A DNA stretch of 64,000 nucleotides, taken from the NCBI GenBank assembly GCA_947683425.1, contig CANTUQ010000008.1, positions 2,303,501 to 2,367,500 on the forward strand, read 5' to 3'. Under the pieces are notes generated by a model that was given only the letters and a program-made list of their open reading frames with translations, did not search any database and was not told the origin of the DNA. Position 1 is the first letter of the stretch. Each line of letters begins with the position of its first letter. This DNA comes from Excoecaria cochinchinensis. Its lineage: Eukaryota > Streptophyta > Magnoliopsida > Malpighiales > Euphorbiaceae. The translations under genes were made by a program, and so were the position numbers. Of the stretch, positions 1 to 11,665 are shown in pieces.

Positions 1-426
1 CCGGCCCACTCAACCGGCAAGGCCCGAGGCCTAACAACCAAGAGTAGCAGACACGAGCTCCTAGGCAGCGCACATGCCAGTCAGCTGATGTGACCGCCAG
101 TCCCATTAGCCGCCTGACACAAAGCAGCGCCCATGCCTACCACCTGCTCCCTTTCATGTCGCCGAATACCTACTCTGACAGCCAGTAATCGTTCCCTAGG
201 CACTCAAGTGCCCCTCAATCATCTCATATAAATAACCCAGCCAACGATGGCACCAGGTATTGAATACTCAACATTCTATCTCTAAAAGCACTTTATCTCT
301 CTAAGCTACTAACTTAAGTTTCGGAGTGCTTATGCCTGGTCCGACCGGGCACTTCTTATTGCAGGGTTTTCTCATCTGATCGGCTCGCCCTCTCTTATTC
401 AGATAAAGAGTTCTTAGACTTTATCA
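1..426 (+). mobile_element. LTR remnant, truncated by window edge
   Basis: GC-richer than the following DNA. It has a TATA-like stretch (CATATAAATAAC, about 226-237) followed by CT-rich leader-like sequence and a segment (about 310-345) resembling the R/U5 of Tat-type Ty3 LTRs, with ACTTAAGTTTCGGAGTG followed by CCGGGCAC. The right end is probably near TTATCA at 426, where composition changes sharply. No partner LTR or primer-binding site is visible, so this is a fragment or the tail of an element outside the window. The lineage is my inference from motif style. Confidence 0.5.
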
Positions 427-2829
427 AATATAATTGTATGTGATTAAATATACTAAAATTATGGGAGGTTTAATTTTTATTTTAAAGTGTAGATTTACAT
501 GTTTAGATACTCTAAATATAATTTCTAATTTTATGATGGATAAATTAGAAATAAAGGTCTTATGTGCTAGTATAAAAGGTTTATGGTCTCTAAATTATAC
601 ATACGGTTTTTTTCTAAAGAATTTCATCAAAGCAGTAGATTCAATTACTTCTCCACATTTAGATAAATATTTTTATGATTTTACATGATTAATTTAACAT
701 ATTGAAATTTAGGGCTTTTCTAACAATTCACACTCCCAAGGCACAAATTTTGACAATAAAAAATGTTAAAGTCAATGACTTTAGCTCTCAAGTTACCCTA
801 ACTTTAGAAAATAATTGATTTCAAACTAATGATGTGGCAAAGTTTAAAATTTTAACCCCTAGAATTTGTTCTAATAGTCATCACTCAATTAAAATTACAA
901 AAGGTATTAAGGTATATTCATTTTTTGACATTTATAATTAAGCCATATGCTCCTTTCTTATAATTAAAAGAAACACTAAAATATTTATAGGGACAAAACT
1001 TGATTATTCCAATTAACACTCAAGCTTTCAACTCTATAACACTTAAATTCAACAAGCATATATTAATTAGGGCAAATAAAGAGCAAGCAAGCCTAAATTT
1101 AGCATAGAATCAAATAAAATTTTAAACATGTAAAATTGCTATATGTTGCCCTGTCCTTTATCATCTTCCATTCTTTTAATCATTATCAGAAACTTACAAA
1201 GTACTTCCTCAAAATGACTAGGCAAGTTAATATTTTGAGCATCGTCTGCATGCACTAACACCAAATCTTAGAGAGTTCCAAATTTGATGACAAGATCATC
1301 TCCAAATTGAAACTTATTAATGTCTGAAGTTCCAATATGTTGTATGAATTTGGTAACTTGAATTTATGTGTTGTAAGGATTTGTTTAATATCAATTATAT
1401 TTTTCTACAAAAATAAAAGAGAATGAAAAGTGGAAAAAGGAATTTTTGGATAATTGATATGTTTAAATATTGGACCCTTATGATTTGGGTCGTGACTTCT
1501 TTTGGGCTAAATTTGGAAAGGAGCAGTTGGATTTTATATGGTCTTCATCCAATAAAGTTTGGTACTGCTCTGCGGAATTGTTTTGGTCAATGATTTTTTT
1601 TTTTTCAATATTCTTCTCAGCCTCTTTTGAATTTATTAGAGAAGCTTAATAATGTAAAGGTTTAAATTCCCTAAAAAAATAAATTGTTTAGATTCATCTC
1701 CTCTTGTAGTTCCCCAAATGGTGGATTTATTTTTGTTCGTAAAGAATCTTAAAGACGAACATAACACAAAGCTACAGTTTTTCCAAAATATTTAACCATT
1801 TAATCTTCATCTAGCTTAATCAACCAAATCAGGTTTAGAAAGCTCATTGTCCAAATACTTTAGCTTAAGAGAGTGTTACACATTATATATTTCCAGGTTA
1901 TAATTTCATACATGACATCTCTGATTAGATCGTGCAATGAACTACTACAATATTTTAAAAAAAAAAATAAAAGGGAATGAAAAGAGGAAAAAGAAAATTG
2001 TACAGAGAATAAAAATGCTCACATTATTTTTTTCAAAAAGATAAATACAAGAACCTCCAATAGGTGAGATTGAATTTCAGTGTTCAATCTCCTTTAACCA
2101 AAATTCTTAGATTCAAACTTCTAAATATGGAGCACTTCAATACTTGAGAGAAAGTGCTTTATCATCCTCCTACATGAATCCTGATTAGTCAAATGAGTGA
2201 ATTTTCAGATGCTAAATGATTTATAAGAATGAATAAATAAATATATACATGCATTTATATCCATATTGTATGTGCATTGAAAGTGATAAATATTGGTTGC
2301 ATAGGAGGTTTTGTATTATGAGCTAGGCTAAGGCTAAGCACATGGCCCCCTTTTTAAAAATAAATCATACCCAAAAAAAGCACAAATAGTAGGTATGAGT
2401 CAAAATTCTAGTTCAATAGTATATTTCAATCCATAACTGATAACTAACTTAAACATTAACATAAGATCAATGAGGTTCTAGCCACATAAGTCAAAGCTGT
2501 ATGTTCTGCAATTCAAATCTTAATTAGAGGTTTTGATTTTTTATATACAAGCAGGCAAAAGCTACAAGTTACCTCTGATTTGACTAATAGTCTTCACAAG
2601 CAAAATGACTGAACAAGCAAAAACCAGCTTCAAAGCAATTAACGCCATAAATATAACTAAGAAATGGGCTCAAATTGGCTCAAATTCACAGACTATAAAC
2701 ATGTAATGTAAGATCGTTGCACTAGCGCCTATAACAGCCTAACAATATAATATTAAAAAGGACCTAAATTTCCTAACAACACTAACCAAAAGTATGAGCC
2801 ATAACAAGAGTCCAAATTCTTTTTCAGTC
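427..2829. other. AT-rich intergenic DNA, nothing recognised
   Basis: About 2.4 kb of AT-rich sequence 3' of the F-box gene. The only open frame (434-688) has low-complexity composition and no recognisable domain, so I do not call it. No RNA gene, TIR or LTR was recognised. The 3' UTR and polyadenylation signals of the minus-strand F-box gene should lie in the right part of this stretch, but I cannot place them. Confidence 0.6.
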
Positions 2830-4098
2830 TCATCCCTGAGCCTCTGCCTCTCTTTCTACTTGTTCACACCCTGCACTGCTTACTACTGGCACCAAACTGT
2901 CCACATAGCTATAGAACTCACAAGTGAAATCAACACCACAAATTGGAAGGTTCTTGAAGGTGCGATTATAAGGATCAAAGAACGATAATGTGATACATTG
3001 CTGCTCCACTCGCTTCAGTAGCAACTCAGTATCATTATAAACTCCAATTGGGGTGCCAAATCCTGAAGAACTCACTTCTTCCATTAGATGTAGTTTACTC
3101 CAAGACTTGCTATTCCCATCAGCACTACAGTTTTCCTCCAATACCCACAATTCGATTAGATTAATGGGTATTCCACATTCAGCAAGAACAGGCAATGCAG
3201 GATAAACTGCTAAAGCAATTGATTCTTTAAATTTCACAACTTTACAGCAAATCCCACCTGAAAAATCTGGTATTGGTAAACGTCTAAATTCTTCATTACC
3301 AAGATCAAAACAAACAATACATCTCCTATTCCCATTAAAACCATTAGCAACCCAACACAAAGACCCGTTAACAGGAACACCATGTTGCCCTTCATTGATC
3401 ACACAAGAACCAATTTTTTCATCAAACCTTGCTCCATCAATCAGCCTCCATGAACCTGTAATCCAAGAGAAAACCTCCGCCCTCACAATATGGGAATCAT
3501 CAGATTTACAATGGAAATTCACAATCCTTACCAATTTGTAATCATTCGTTTGGCGACTATACCCAAATCCAGTAGAAACCATCCAAATGGGTATCCTCGA
3601 TTCGTTGATTTTAGGTCTGGGTATAAGCTGAAATTGCTTGGTACATATGTTCCAAAGCACAAAAGCCGTAGCGTAACACGGCGAGATATCGAGACACAGA
3701 ATCCCATTGCAAGACCCAACAATCTTCGGGAACCGAACCAGAGAACCCAAAAAAGGGATTCGAATTTCACGAGGAATACCTGTCCGATTATCGATCAAGG
3801 AGAGAGAGAAATTGGCGCCGGTGGAGTTGTGGAAACGGTGAATCAGAAGCGAGGGACGGCGAGAGGAGCGGCGGAGATGGGCGGAGATGAAGTCATCGGA
3901 GTTGATTAGAGAGTAAAAGAGTTTGGAAACTGATTCGAATCGTTTAATTGATTTGATGGGTAATCGAGAAAGGATGTCTTTGATGAGATTAATATGGTGG
4001 AGAAGAGAAACTGTAGAATCGTCAGCCATAGATGAATCTTCAGTAGCTGCTGATGTTGTTAGTGTCATCGCTGTTGTTGATCGTCGCTTACTCTTCAT
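2830..4098 (-). CDS. F-box protein with F-box associated (FBA) domain, intronless
   Basis: A 422-residue protein, typical length for plant FBA-type F-box proteins. The F-box lies at about residues 34-75 (LLHHINLIKDILSRLPIKS then FESVSKLFYSLINSDDFISA), matching the L-P-x-KS and V-K-x-F/W pattern that binds SKP1/ASK. The FBA region spans about 85-385, with NGILCLD, an LWNICTKQFQLIPRP strand, GFGYSRQTNDYKLVRI, PVNGSLCWVAN and IELWVLEEN. In the family, such proteins are substrate receptors of SCF E3 ubiquitin ligases (CPR1/CPR30-like). The substrate cannot be inferred here. The frame is intact with no intron. An in-frame ATG 10 codons downstream also precedes the F-box, so the exact start is uncertain; I took the longest frame. 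This is the only convincing host gene in the window. Confidence 0.9.
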   Translation of the reverse strand: MKSKRRSTTAMTLTTSAATEDSSMADDSTVSLLHHINLIKDILSRLPIKSIKRFESVSKLFYSLINSDDFISAHLRRSSRRPSLLIHRFHNSTGANFSLSLIDNRTGIPREIRIPFLGSLVRFPKIVGSCNGILCLDISPCYATAFVLWNICTKQFQLIPRPKINESRIPIWMVSTGFGYSRQTNDYKLVRIVNFHCKSDDSHIVRAEVFSWITGSWRLIDGARFDEKIGSCVINEGQHGVPVNGSLCWVANGFNGNRRCIVCFDLGNEEFRRLPIPDFSGGICCKVVKFKESIALAVYPALPVLAECGIPINLIELWVLEENCSADGNSKSWSKLHLMEEVSSSGFGTPIGVYNDTELLLKRVEQQCITLSFFDPYNRTFKNLPICGVDFTCEFYSYVDSLVPVVSSAGCEQVEREAEAQG

Positions 4099-4291
4099 AG
4101 AGAATCTGCGCGGTTGTGCGTATAAAAGGAATGGAAAATGAAATTCTTTTTATTTACATATATTTTTTGTAAGGTTTTTGTTAGGGTTCATTGAAAATAA
4201 CTAATTTTGTGAAAATTAAGGAGTGCGAGTGAAAGTAAATTTAATTCTCTCCCTTTGCCATTTTTTTATTTTTTATTTTTTATCATTAGAG
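4099..4291 (-). promoter_or_regulatory. presumed 5' flank of the F-box gene
   Basis: About 190 bp between the F-box start codon and a tandem repeat. A perfect TATAAAAGG lies at 4121-4129, but it reads on the plus strand, away from the gene. On the minus strand only a weak TTTTATAC is seen about 25 bp upstream of the ATG. The promoter assignment is positional inference. Confidence 0.3.
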
Positions 4292-4576
4292 TCCAACCAT
4301 ATTTAAATTATTTAAAAATCCAACCGAATTTAAAAATAAATTATGCAAGTTCAGTCATATCTAAAATACTTAAAAATTAGATTGAATTTTTAAAAAAATT
4401 ATACGAATCCAATCATATTTAAATTATTTAAAAATTGAATCGAATTTAAAAATAAATTATATGAGTATAGCCATTTAAATTATTTTAAAATCGAATAAAA
4501 TTTGAAAATAAATTATATGAGTCCAACCATATTTAAATTATTTAAAAATCGGATCAGATTGAAAAATATATTACAC
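4292..4576. repeat. AT-rich tandem repeat, period about 58 bp, five imperfect units
   Basis: Units begin near 4292, 4350, 4408, 4466 and 4522. Each carries a variant of CCAACCATATTTAAATTATT, followed by a degenerate CGAATTTAAAAATAAATTAT. Units differ by several substitutions and small indels, so the array is old. It lies directly upstream of the F-box gene. Confidence 0.8.
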
Positions 4577-6734
4577 GGTAAAGTTTACCGAACATAATAA
4601 AAATTTGCTAGGTTAAAAAATAATAAATAAAAAAAAAATGTGGTAAATAAGGTTGGGCTTTTGGCTTTCTTTCTTTTATAAAAATTCAATTTTTAGACCC
4701 AATGGTTGCACATAGGCCTTAACTTTTGAAGTGCCTATCAGCATTTCCTTAATTAATTAACCCAACTTGTTTGTGAGCCCTTGTCATATTGAAATTAATT
4801 ATTATTTTTCGTCAACATATTGAAATTAATTAATTTACAGGACTTAAATTGTCATTTTACAGGGTAAGTAAAAATTAATCAAATTTTCCAACATTACTCT
4901 TACGGCTGCACTGATATCTCTCGGAGAAAATCAATAATGGAATTAAAAAATAAAAATAATTATTCTCTCAGTTCCACTTTAAGCGGCTTTTAATTTTAAA
5001 TATTTTTTATCTTAAAATATAATTTTTTTTTTCAATGTCGAGTGGCAAAATCACAAAATTTATAATGTCATAACAACAAAATTCGGTATTGATAATTAAT
5101 GATGCAATTTATATCTTCAGAATAAGGTAATGACAAAACCCTATTCTAAGAACGAAAATATTCTAATTCGAAAATAATCTTAGCATAAAAGGAAGTCTGA
5201 TTCTATCTGACAAACAAGGGAAAATCCTAAATGAGGATTCTTGGGCTATAAATCAGGGTTAAACTCCCATATTCAACTTGCAATATTTCCACTAAATTTA
5301 CTCTAAATCTATTTCGAAATAATTATTTAGTTATCTTTTATATATATATATATATGTATGTATATATATATATATATATATTTTTTTTTTTTTTGCCTAT
5401 AGTATACTTTTGTGTGTGCACGTGCGTTGTACAGGGGAAAAATAATATTTACAAAATAAATATTAGGATTAATTACAAAATAAAATTTGAATATAAAGCA
5501 ATTATCAATTCTAGAACAAAAGAACTTACAATGTCATTGGAAAAAATGAATAGTGATAAAATAGAAGTATAGAACTAATGATAATTTTATAAAAATTCTT
5601 CAATTTAATTTAATAATTAATAAAATATCAAAATCTTTAATTATAATTTTTTTTGTTTAATTTGATTTTCTAAGTAAAAATTATTTTCAGAAATAAGCAA
5701 TTTTATCCATAAAATACTAAAATAATTTTTTTCAATTATTTTATCAATTTTTAAAAATAATGCTTATTTTTTCTTTATTTTTAATTTAGTTATCTTCAAT
5801 ATTTATTATCAACATTCATTAATTATTAGTACAACTCTACAAAAGAAATATGATATTAAAAAATATTAACAAAATTTAATTTCCATTTCGTGACATTTTT
5901 TTTTGAAACATATTTGGACAAAGTTAGAAATTTTTAAAAAATATTTCTCAATTTAATTATCAACAAAATTTTATTATTAATTTTTAGTTGTATTAATAAC
6001 TAAATAATAATTCAATCAAATATTAGTGTTTTAATTTAATTTGTTTTACATAATTATTTTTAACATTCATTAATTATAAAAATAAAGAATTACTAAATAA
6101 TATTAATTGCAGAATAAAAAATAAACAGAATTATTTTTTTAAAAAAAATGAATTTCCATTATTTTTAGCAGAAAAACTAACAAAATTTTTTCATTGAAAG
6201 GATATCTAAAGTTTGAAACTGATATTATATATTTTTTTAGCTTGAAATTGAAAACTATTATATAATTTTAATATGATTTTGTAATTAATCTTAAATAATA
6301 TCTATAAATAAAATGAATAAACTATGCATTAATTTACCAAAAGATATAGGATTGATGTTTGATATTAACTCAAATTAAATTCTTCTTTCAACATCCTATC
6401 ATTAACTCATCTTATAGAATTAAAAAGGAAAAATCCATCTTAAGTCCCTAAATTTTCAATTTTTCTACATTAAATTCTGTACAAAAAGAATTATACAATG
6501 AATCCCTATACCATTCCATTTATGCATATTAGAGCCTAAACAAACTTTGTTAACATGAGTGCATTTCAAACATTGTTAAAGTAGTGTGAAGGCCAAATGA
6601 AAATACATGTGGGCCCACATAACTAAAAAAATACTTTTAAACCACATCAGATTTTAATATATATTTAGTGTCAATATTTTAAATAATTTTAATAAATAAA
6701 TAGTTACGAAATTTTTATATACAGTAATTTTAAT
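4577..6734. other. AT-rich intergenic DNA
   Basis: Very AT-rich with long A/T homopolymers and no open frame of note. It includes a TA microsatellite (see next feature). No transposon ends were recognised. The left boundary of the large LTR that follows could lie anywhere in the last 100-150 bp. Confidence 0.5.
5336..5394. repeat. (TA)n and poly-T microsatellite
   Basis: Two TA runs interrupted by TATGTATG, followed by a T run of about 15. Confidence 0.9.
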
Positions 6735-6955
6735 GAATAGTAATTATCGGACCGAAAAACGATTTTCGATTGGGCCGAAAATATTCATGGAACCTAATGA
6801 ATACATTTTGAGAATTATGGAATTGATTTTGAGAGAATTTGAGTTTGGAAAGTGGGAGAAATAAATTATAGTGAGAAATGGGTGAATAAATGCATTTGGG
6901 CTTGATTTTGGGTTGGCCCATTTGGAATACTCTAGCATGGCCCATTAAGAAGACC

Positions 6956-6964
6956 TATAAAAGG
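6956..6964 (+). promoter_or_regulatory. TATA box of the large LTR
   Basis: TATAAAAGG preceded by GACC and followed about 10 bp later by a CT-rich leader, as expected at the U3/R boundary of a Ty3-type LTR. Confidence 0.55.
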
Positions 6965-8066
6965 CAGAAAAATCTGTCTCTCTCCAGATTTTTCTTTCCC
7001 CTTCTCCCACCTTCCTTGGCCGAATGGCTTTCTTCTCCCTTTCTCCATATTTTCTTCATTTCTTTTTCAAATTTTCCACCAAATTAAAGCTTTCCAAGTG
7101 AAATTCAGCCCCTCTTCTCAAATTTAAACATCTCTAGAGCTTATTGGGAGTGAAAATTTGGGTAGAAATCAAGAAGCGAAGATTATGGGTCAAAAATCAA
7201 GTAAGTGATTTTGAAGTTTTTAAATTGATTTGATGGTTTTTATGGTTAGATTTAAGGGTAATAAGCTTGATTATATGATTATATTGAGAAAAGAAAGCAA
7301 GAAATTAATGAAATCCATTGTTGAGTTTTTGGCCACTTTAGGGATATAGGAAGAAAATGATGTTTCTAGGATGAAAGGCTAAGGAAATGAAAAGAAAAGT
7401 GTAGAAATCAAGAAATTGAGGTATATGGATACAATATCCCTTAATTTCCATGAAATTGTTATGTATGTTTAATTATGTAGGTTATGTATATGTGTGTATG
7501 AGGTATGTTTAGTTGAAATTAAAGTTATAAGCATGTAATTGGAGGTTAAAAATGATGAATTGAGTGGGTAAAATTGAATGAGCCAAATTGGAATGTAAAA
7601 CCTTAGCTTGGCCGAATAGGGACTGAAGGTTTAATGGTATATACTTTGATGTCTTATGACATACAAATGTGTATTTATGTTAATTAGTATGTAATTTAAT
7701 CGAATTAATGATAATTGATGAAAGAATAAATTTAAAGATGAAATTGTCACCTTGGCCAAATGTTTAACCATAGAATATTATTGAGTATTTTGTTAATCTA
7801 GTAAAAGTAATGATAGAAAATAAGCATGGAATTAAATTTGGATGTATTATAATGATTTGAGAAATTGTACAGCTCAATTGGGTATGAAATAGGTTAATAT
7901 TGTATTATGTCTTTAATGAAATCAATGGAACAATGATGTTTAGAATGAAGTAACAGTATAAATAGAGAAAAACATAGATAATAATTAGTACTAAAGTGAG
8001 TTGAAGGGAAAAGAATACAAAGGAGAGATAAAGTATGTTAGCCTAATGGAATAATTGGATAATTAA

Positions 8067-10258
8067 TGTAACAACCCGATTTGGACACTAGAAATTTTGG
8101 TTATGTGTTGGACGAGAGGCAGCTTGGGAGTTGGACACCTGTATTTTATACATGTGTTAGTAGGGAATTAACTTAAGGGAGATACATTATTGAAGGGGTT
8201 TGGCATTAATTAAAGTTAATGGGGGAGTTAATGCAGCTAGTGGAAGTAATTAATTTTGGATGAGGGTTGACCGGCTACCCCTTTGTTCCGCTCCAATTTT
8301 GTTTTGCTTTTAGCTTTTATTCTTTTTCCATTTCTTTTCTTTTCTTCTTCTTTTGGTTGCTCCTTAAGAGAGTTACTTGGATTGGTTTGAAGAGAGTGTT
8401 GTGAGGGTTAAGTTGGTTCTTATGAAGAGGTAAGTAGTGGATTTCCATGTATTGGTCTTCTTCTTCTACTTGGTTTTGTGTGTTTGATTTAAAGTATAAG
8501 AGGATTGATTCAAGTGTTATTTGAATGATTTTGTTGAAACTATTGACAAGAGATCAGACAAAGGTAAGGAGAAGATTGGAACCGATTAGAGAGAAGTGAT
8601 TAAGCAACCTAAAGGTTGGGATCGAGTGTGATTTTAGTTATTTCTGCATGTGTTTGAGCATTTTATGCTTGATTAGAGAGATGTATAAGCAGTGATGCAT
8701 GATGAGCTTTGATTAGTTCATTAGTTTTGTTTTAGTTGTATGACTGTTATGTCTTCATTTTGATTGCTTGCAGTGTTTGAAGGAATTAATATGTTAAGAT
8801 TTTAGTCGAATAGTAAAAATTTGAGTATTTATTGATGATGGACGTTTTTGAGCGTTTTGGAAGTATGGTTTTATATGATTTTGTTCATTTTATTTGTTTG
8901 CTGCTCCGAGTCGTGTTCGCCAGCACGACTCGTGTCTTTGGACTTTAACACGAGTCGTGACATTGTGCATGACTCGTGATAGCTCCTCTCCGTAGAGTGA
9001 GCACGAGTCGTGGAGGAAGTGCAGCTTCCTCTGTAGGGAGAGCACGAGGCGTGCTCAAGTGCACGAGTCATGTAGTATAGCTTGTCCGGTTCCGAGACGT
9101 GAAAGCCAGCCTGCTCGGCATGTACATCTCGCTTAGCATTTATAGCCTGCTCGAAATGTACATCCCGCTCGGCATGTACAGTCTGCCTAGCATGTAGAGC
9201 CCGTTCGGCTAGAAGAGTCATTTGGCATGCAGGGAGAGCATGAGGCGTGTTCAAGTGCACGAATCGTGTAGTATAGCTTGTCCAGTTCAGAGATATGGAA
9301 GCTAGTCCGCACGGTATGAAGAGCTCCGCTTGGCATGTAGAGGCCCGATCGGACTGAAAATGATTTTTCTCATGTTTTGCTATTGTCTTGTTAATGATAG
9401 TGATTTTGGATAATGAATGTATTGTAATTTTGAGAGAGTGAGTTGAGCCTGAAGTGTCATAATAGTGGATAGGTAAGAATGCTTATAAAGGGTTAACGTG
9501 CGGCTGCTATCGTGACCTTAATTGGTCTATCAACGAATACCTAGTGTATTCAATTTTGAGTTAGGTCTCTAGAGTTTGATACTGTTTATCAGTATTTGAA
9601 GTAAAGTACCCATATCCACCATTGTTGAGAATTCAGGCTACTATATGGTTTGTAGTGTACAAGAGGTGTAGTAGAGACTTGTATATGTATATGAACATAG
9701 TATGACATGATATTGATATTGATATTGTTTACCATATTTGGATTTTTGCACATAGAAGATGTTATAGTGTGATGTTATTTGTTACAAGGTTATATGTATA
9801 TGGTTATTTGTAAATGACATGACTCTTGATATGCATTTGATCTATTTGTGACTTCGCTCGAAGTCTATTGCTTCTGTTTATCCCCACTAAGCGTTATCAC
9901 TTAGCACGGACATTTATTTCCGTATAGGTTTGCTGGATTGGATCAGTGAGTCCGCATCTGCAGGTCATGGCCACTAGGAGCTTGTTTATGATCTTTTTAT
10001 ATAAGATAGAGTTTCTTATGTTTTGAGTAACATCATTATGTATATAGAAAGGTATAGTAATAAAGTGTAAATGTTAATTGTATTGTACATGTATCGAAGA
10101 TGAATATGTATTAAGTATAAAGTATTTATAAGAGTAGTAAGTTTAGCCCCAGATATTCTAATTATTTTCTTATTATTGCTTTTGAGTAGGAATGATTATG
10201 CGTTTATGTTTGTTGCGTGGTGCCCTGATTTCCTCCCAAGGGGTATTAGGGTGTTACA
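8067..10258 (+). repeat. 5' LTR of the gag-only element
   Basis: 2192 bp, TGTAACAACCC...GTGTTACA. It contains a GC-rich block at about 8900-9350 with interrupted palindromes CACGANTCGTG and an imperfect roughly 18-21-bp repeat (GCTCGGCATGTACATC-like). A minus-strand frame through this block (8871-9260) is a by-product of that repeat. Confidence 0.9.
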
Positions 10259-10263
10259 TTTAT

Positions 10264-10275
10264 TGGTATCAGAGC
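10264..10275 (+). other. primer-binding site, initiator tRNA-Met type
   Basis: TGGTATCAGAGC, 5 bp after the 5' LTR end. This is the standard plant complement to the 3' end of initiator Met tRNA. Confidence 0.9.
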
Positions 10276-10413
10276 TTAGGTAGATGGTTCAGGACTATAA
10301 GATGTACAGTATAGGTTAAATGTCCGAGTTTGTCTAGTGTCGTGGCCAAATGTAGATGTTATTTATTTTGCAGAGCATAGATGTAGTCCGACCCGAGTGA
10401 GAACATAGGAGAG

Positions 10414-11456
10414 ATGACTGGTAGTGTGAATTCGATTCGTGTAGTTCCGCATATGCATGAGCAAGAGAGAGAGGAAAAAGCTGGTTCGGTTCAGGACAAC
10501 CCGATTCTGATGCAAGGGCTAGTGCAAATTTTAGATAGACTAATGACTCCTAAGGCTCCAATGGACATGTTAAGAATAAAGGAGCCGAGAAATTTAGTGG
10601 AACCTCCTTGGATCAGTCTGACATAGCAGAGTTCTGGCTTAAAAGAACTGGAAGAATTTTGCAAGAAATTAATTGCTCACAGAATCAGAGAGTAGCTTGT
10701 GCTGTGTCATTGCTGCAGGGTGCAGCTTATGACTGGTGGAAGTTAGTATTGGGAAACCCACAACGGCCAGTAGAGTTATCGTGGGATTTCTTTGTCCATG
10801 AGTTTAAGGAGAAGTATGTGACGAAAGCGTATAGAGAGGCTAAGTGGAAAGAGTTCGTAGGCCTCAAGTAACGGAGTATGACTATCGGAGAGTACGAGAA
10901 AGAGTTCAGTTGTTTGAGTAAATATATGACCGATATTCTGTTAATAGAAGATTTTTAGTGCCGACAGTTTGAGGATGGGCAAAGAGAAAGCATTAGAGGA
11001 CCACTATCTGCTATGGTTACGTTGCAACTAGTGAGTTATTATAGATTGGTTTTGGCAGCCACGAAATTAGAAGACTCCAAGTTGTTGAGATAGAAGAGAG
11101 AGCAAAAGAGAAGGTTTTCGAGAGGAGACGAGGGTACTGGTAGAAGAGTTATAGAAGTAAAAGGAGGAAGAGAAGATCAAAAATCAGTGCAAGTGCCAAC
11201 ATCAGTTGGGAGTGTAGTGCCACTTGCCAATAGAGGAAGTGTAGCACCAAAGTGTACTCATTGTGAGAGGTACCATTGGGGTGAGTGTAGGAAACTCACT
11301 GGAGCCTGTTTAAAGTGTGGCAGTATGGAGCACATGCTTGCTAAGTGTCCCAAGACAAGAGAGAATGTAGCCTCGCAAGCAAGCAAGGAAAAAGGGAATG
11401 TGTCTGGAGCTGTTAGAAGTGGAAGAGGAAGAAGTGGAGCTAATAGATTGCTATAA
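10414..11456 (+). pseudogene. degenerate gag (capsid/nucleocapsid) of the gag-only element
   Basis: The N-terminal frame 10414-10626 shifts by one base into 10608-10871, which holds the capsid-like core (IAEFWLKRTGRIL, LLQGAAYDWWKLV, SWDFFVHEFKEKYV). This matches the retrotransposon gag family of Ty3 elements. A nonsense codon ends that frame at 10869-10871 (LK-stop), and more stops follow near 10958 and 11092. The third part (11187-11456) has two zinc knuckles, CTHCERYHWGEC and CLKCGSMEHMLAKC (C-X2-C-X4-H-X4-C). In active relatives the product packages element RNA into virus-like particles. Here it is broken. Confidence 0.85.
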
Positions 11457-11651
11457 AAAACAATTGAGAAGCCTTTTCCTTTCGAAGGTCAGCCTAGAGC
11501 ATATGCAATGATTGGAGAAGCGGTAGATGCACCTGTTGGTTCTTCTGGTAAGTTCCTGTAGTATTTGAGTTATTTTGTTTGGTTTATATAGAGCATAAGA
11601 TAGACTGTGTTTATGTTTATTATCGGGAAAATTTCGAGGACAAAATTTCTT
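11457..11651 (+). other. deletion junction where pol should be, plus 3' stub
   Basis: After the nucleocapsid the sequence runs into a protease-like beginning (about 11470-11540, FPFEGQPRAYAM) and then, within about 60 bp, into the family's 3' terminal segment with ATTTCGAGGACAAAA. Some 4 kb of pol expected for this lineage is missing. The junction lies near 11540-11580. Confidence 0.6.
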
Positions 11652-11664
11652 AAGGGGGAGAGAA
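11652..11664 (+). other. polypurine tract
   Basis: AAGGGGGAGAGAA directly before the 3' LTR (TGTAACAACC at 11666). Confidence 0.85.
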
Positions 11665-11665
11665 T

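Noticed and set aside
434..688. 84-codon plus-strand frame after the LTR remnant
   Set aside because: AT-driven composition, no domain, no flanking gene signals.
3490..4141. Frames antisense to the F-box gene
   Set aside because: They mirror the conserved F-box coding frame and have no domain of their own.
8871..9260. Cys/His/Arg-rich minus-strand frames in the gag-only LTRs (also 12424-12985)
   Set aside because: Produced by the short GC repeat and palindromes. The two LTR copies give different lengths, and there is no coding signature.
10264..10275. Possible tRNA gene fragment (also 29636-29647, 39251-39271, 47551-47565)
   Set aside because: Only 12-20 bases complementary to tRNA 3' ends at LTR junctions; these are primer-binding sites.
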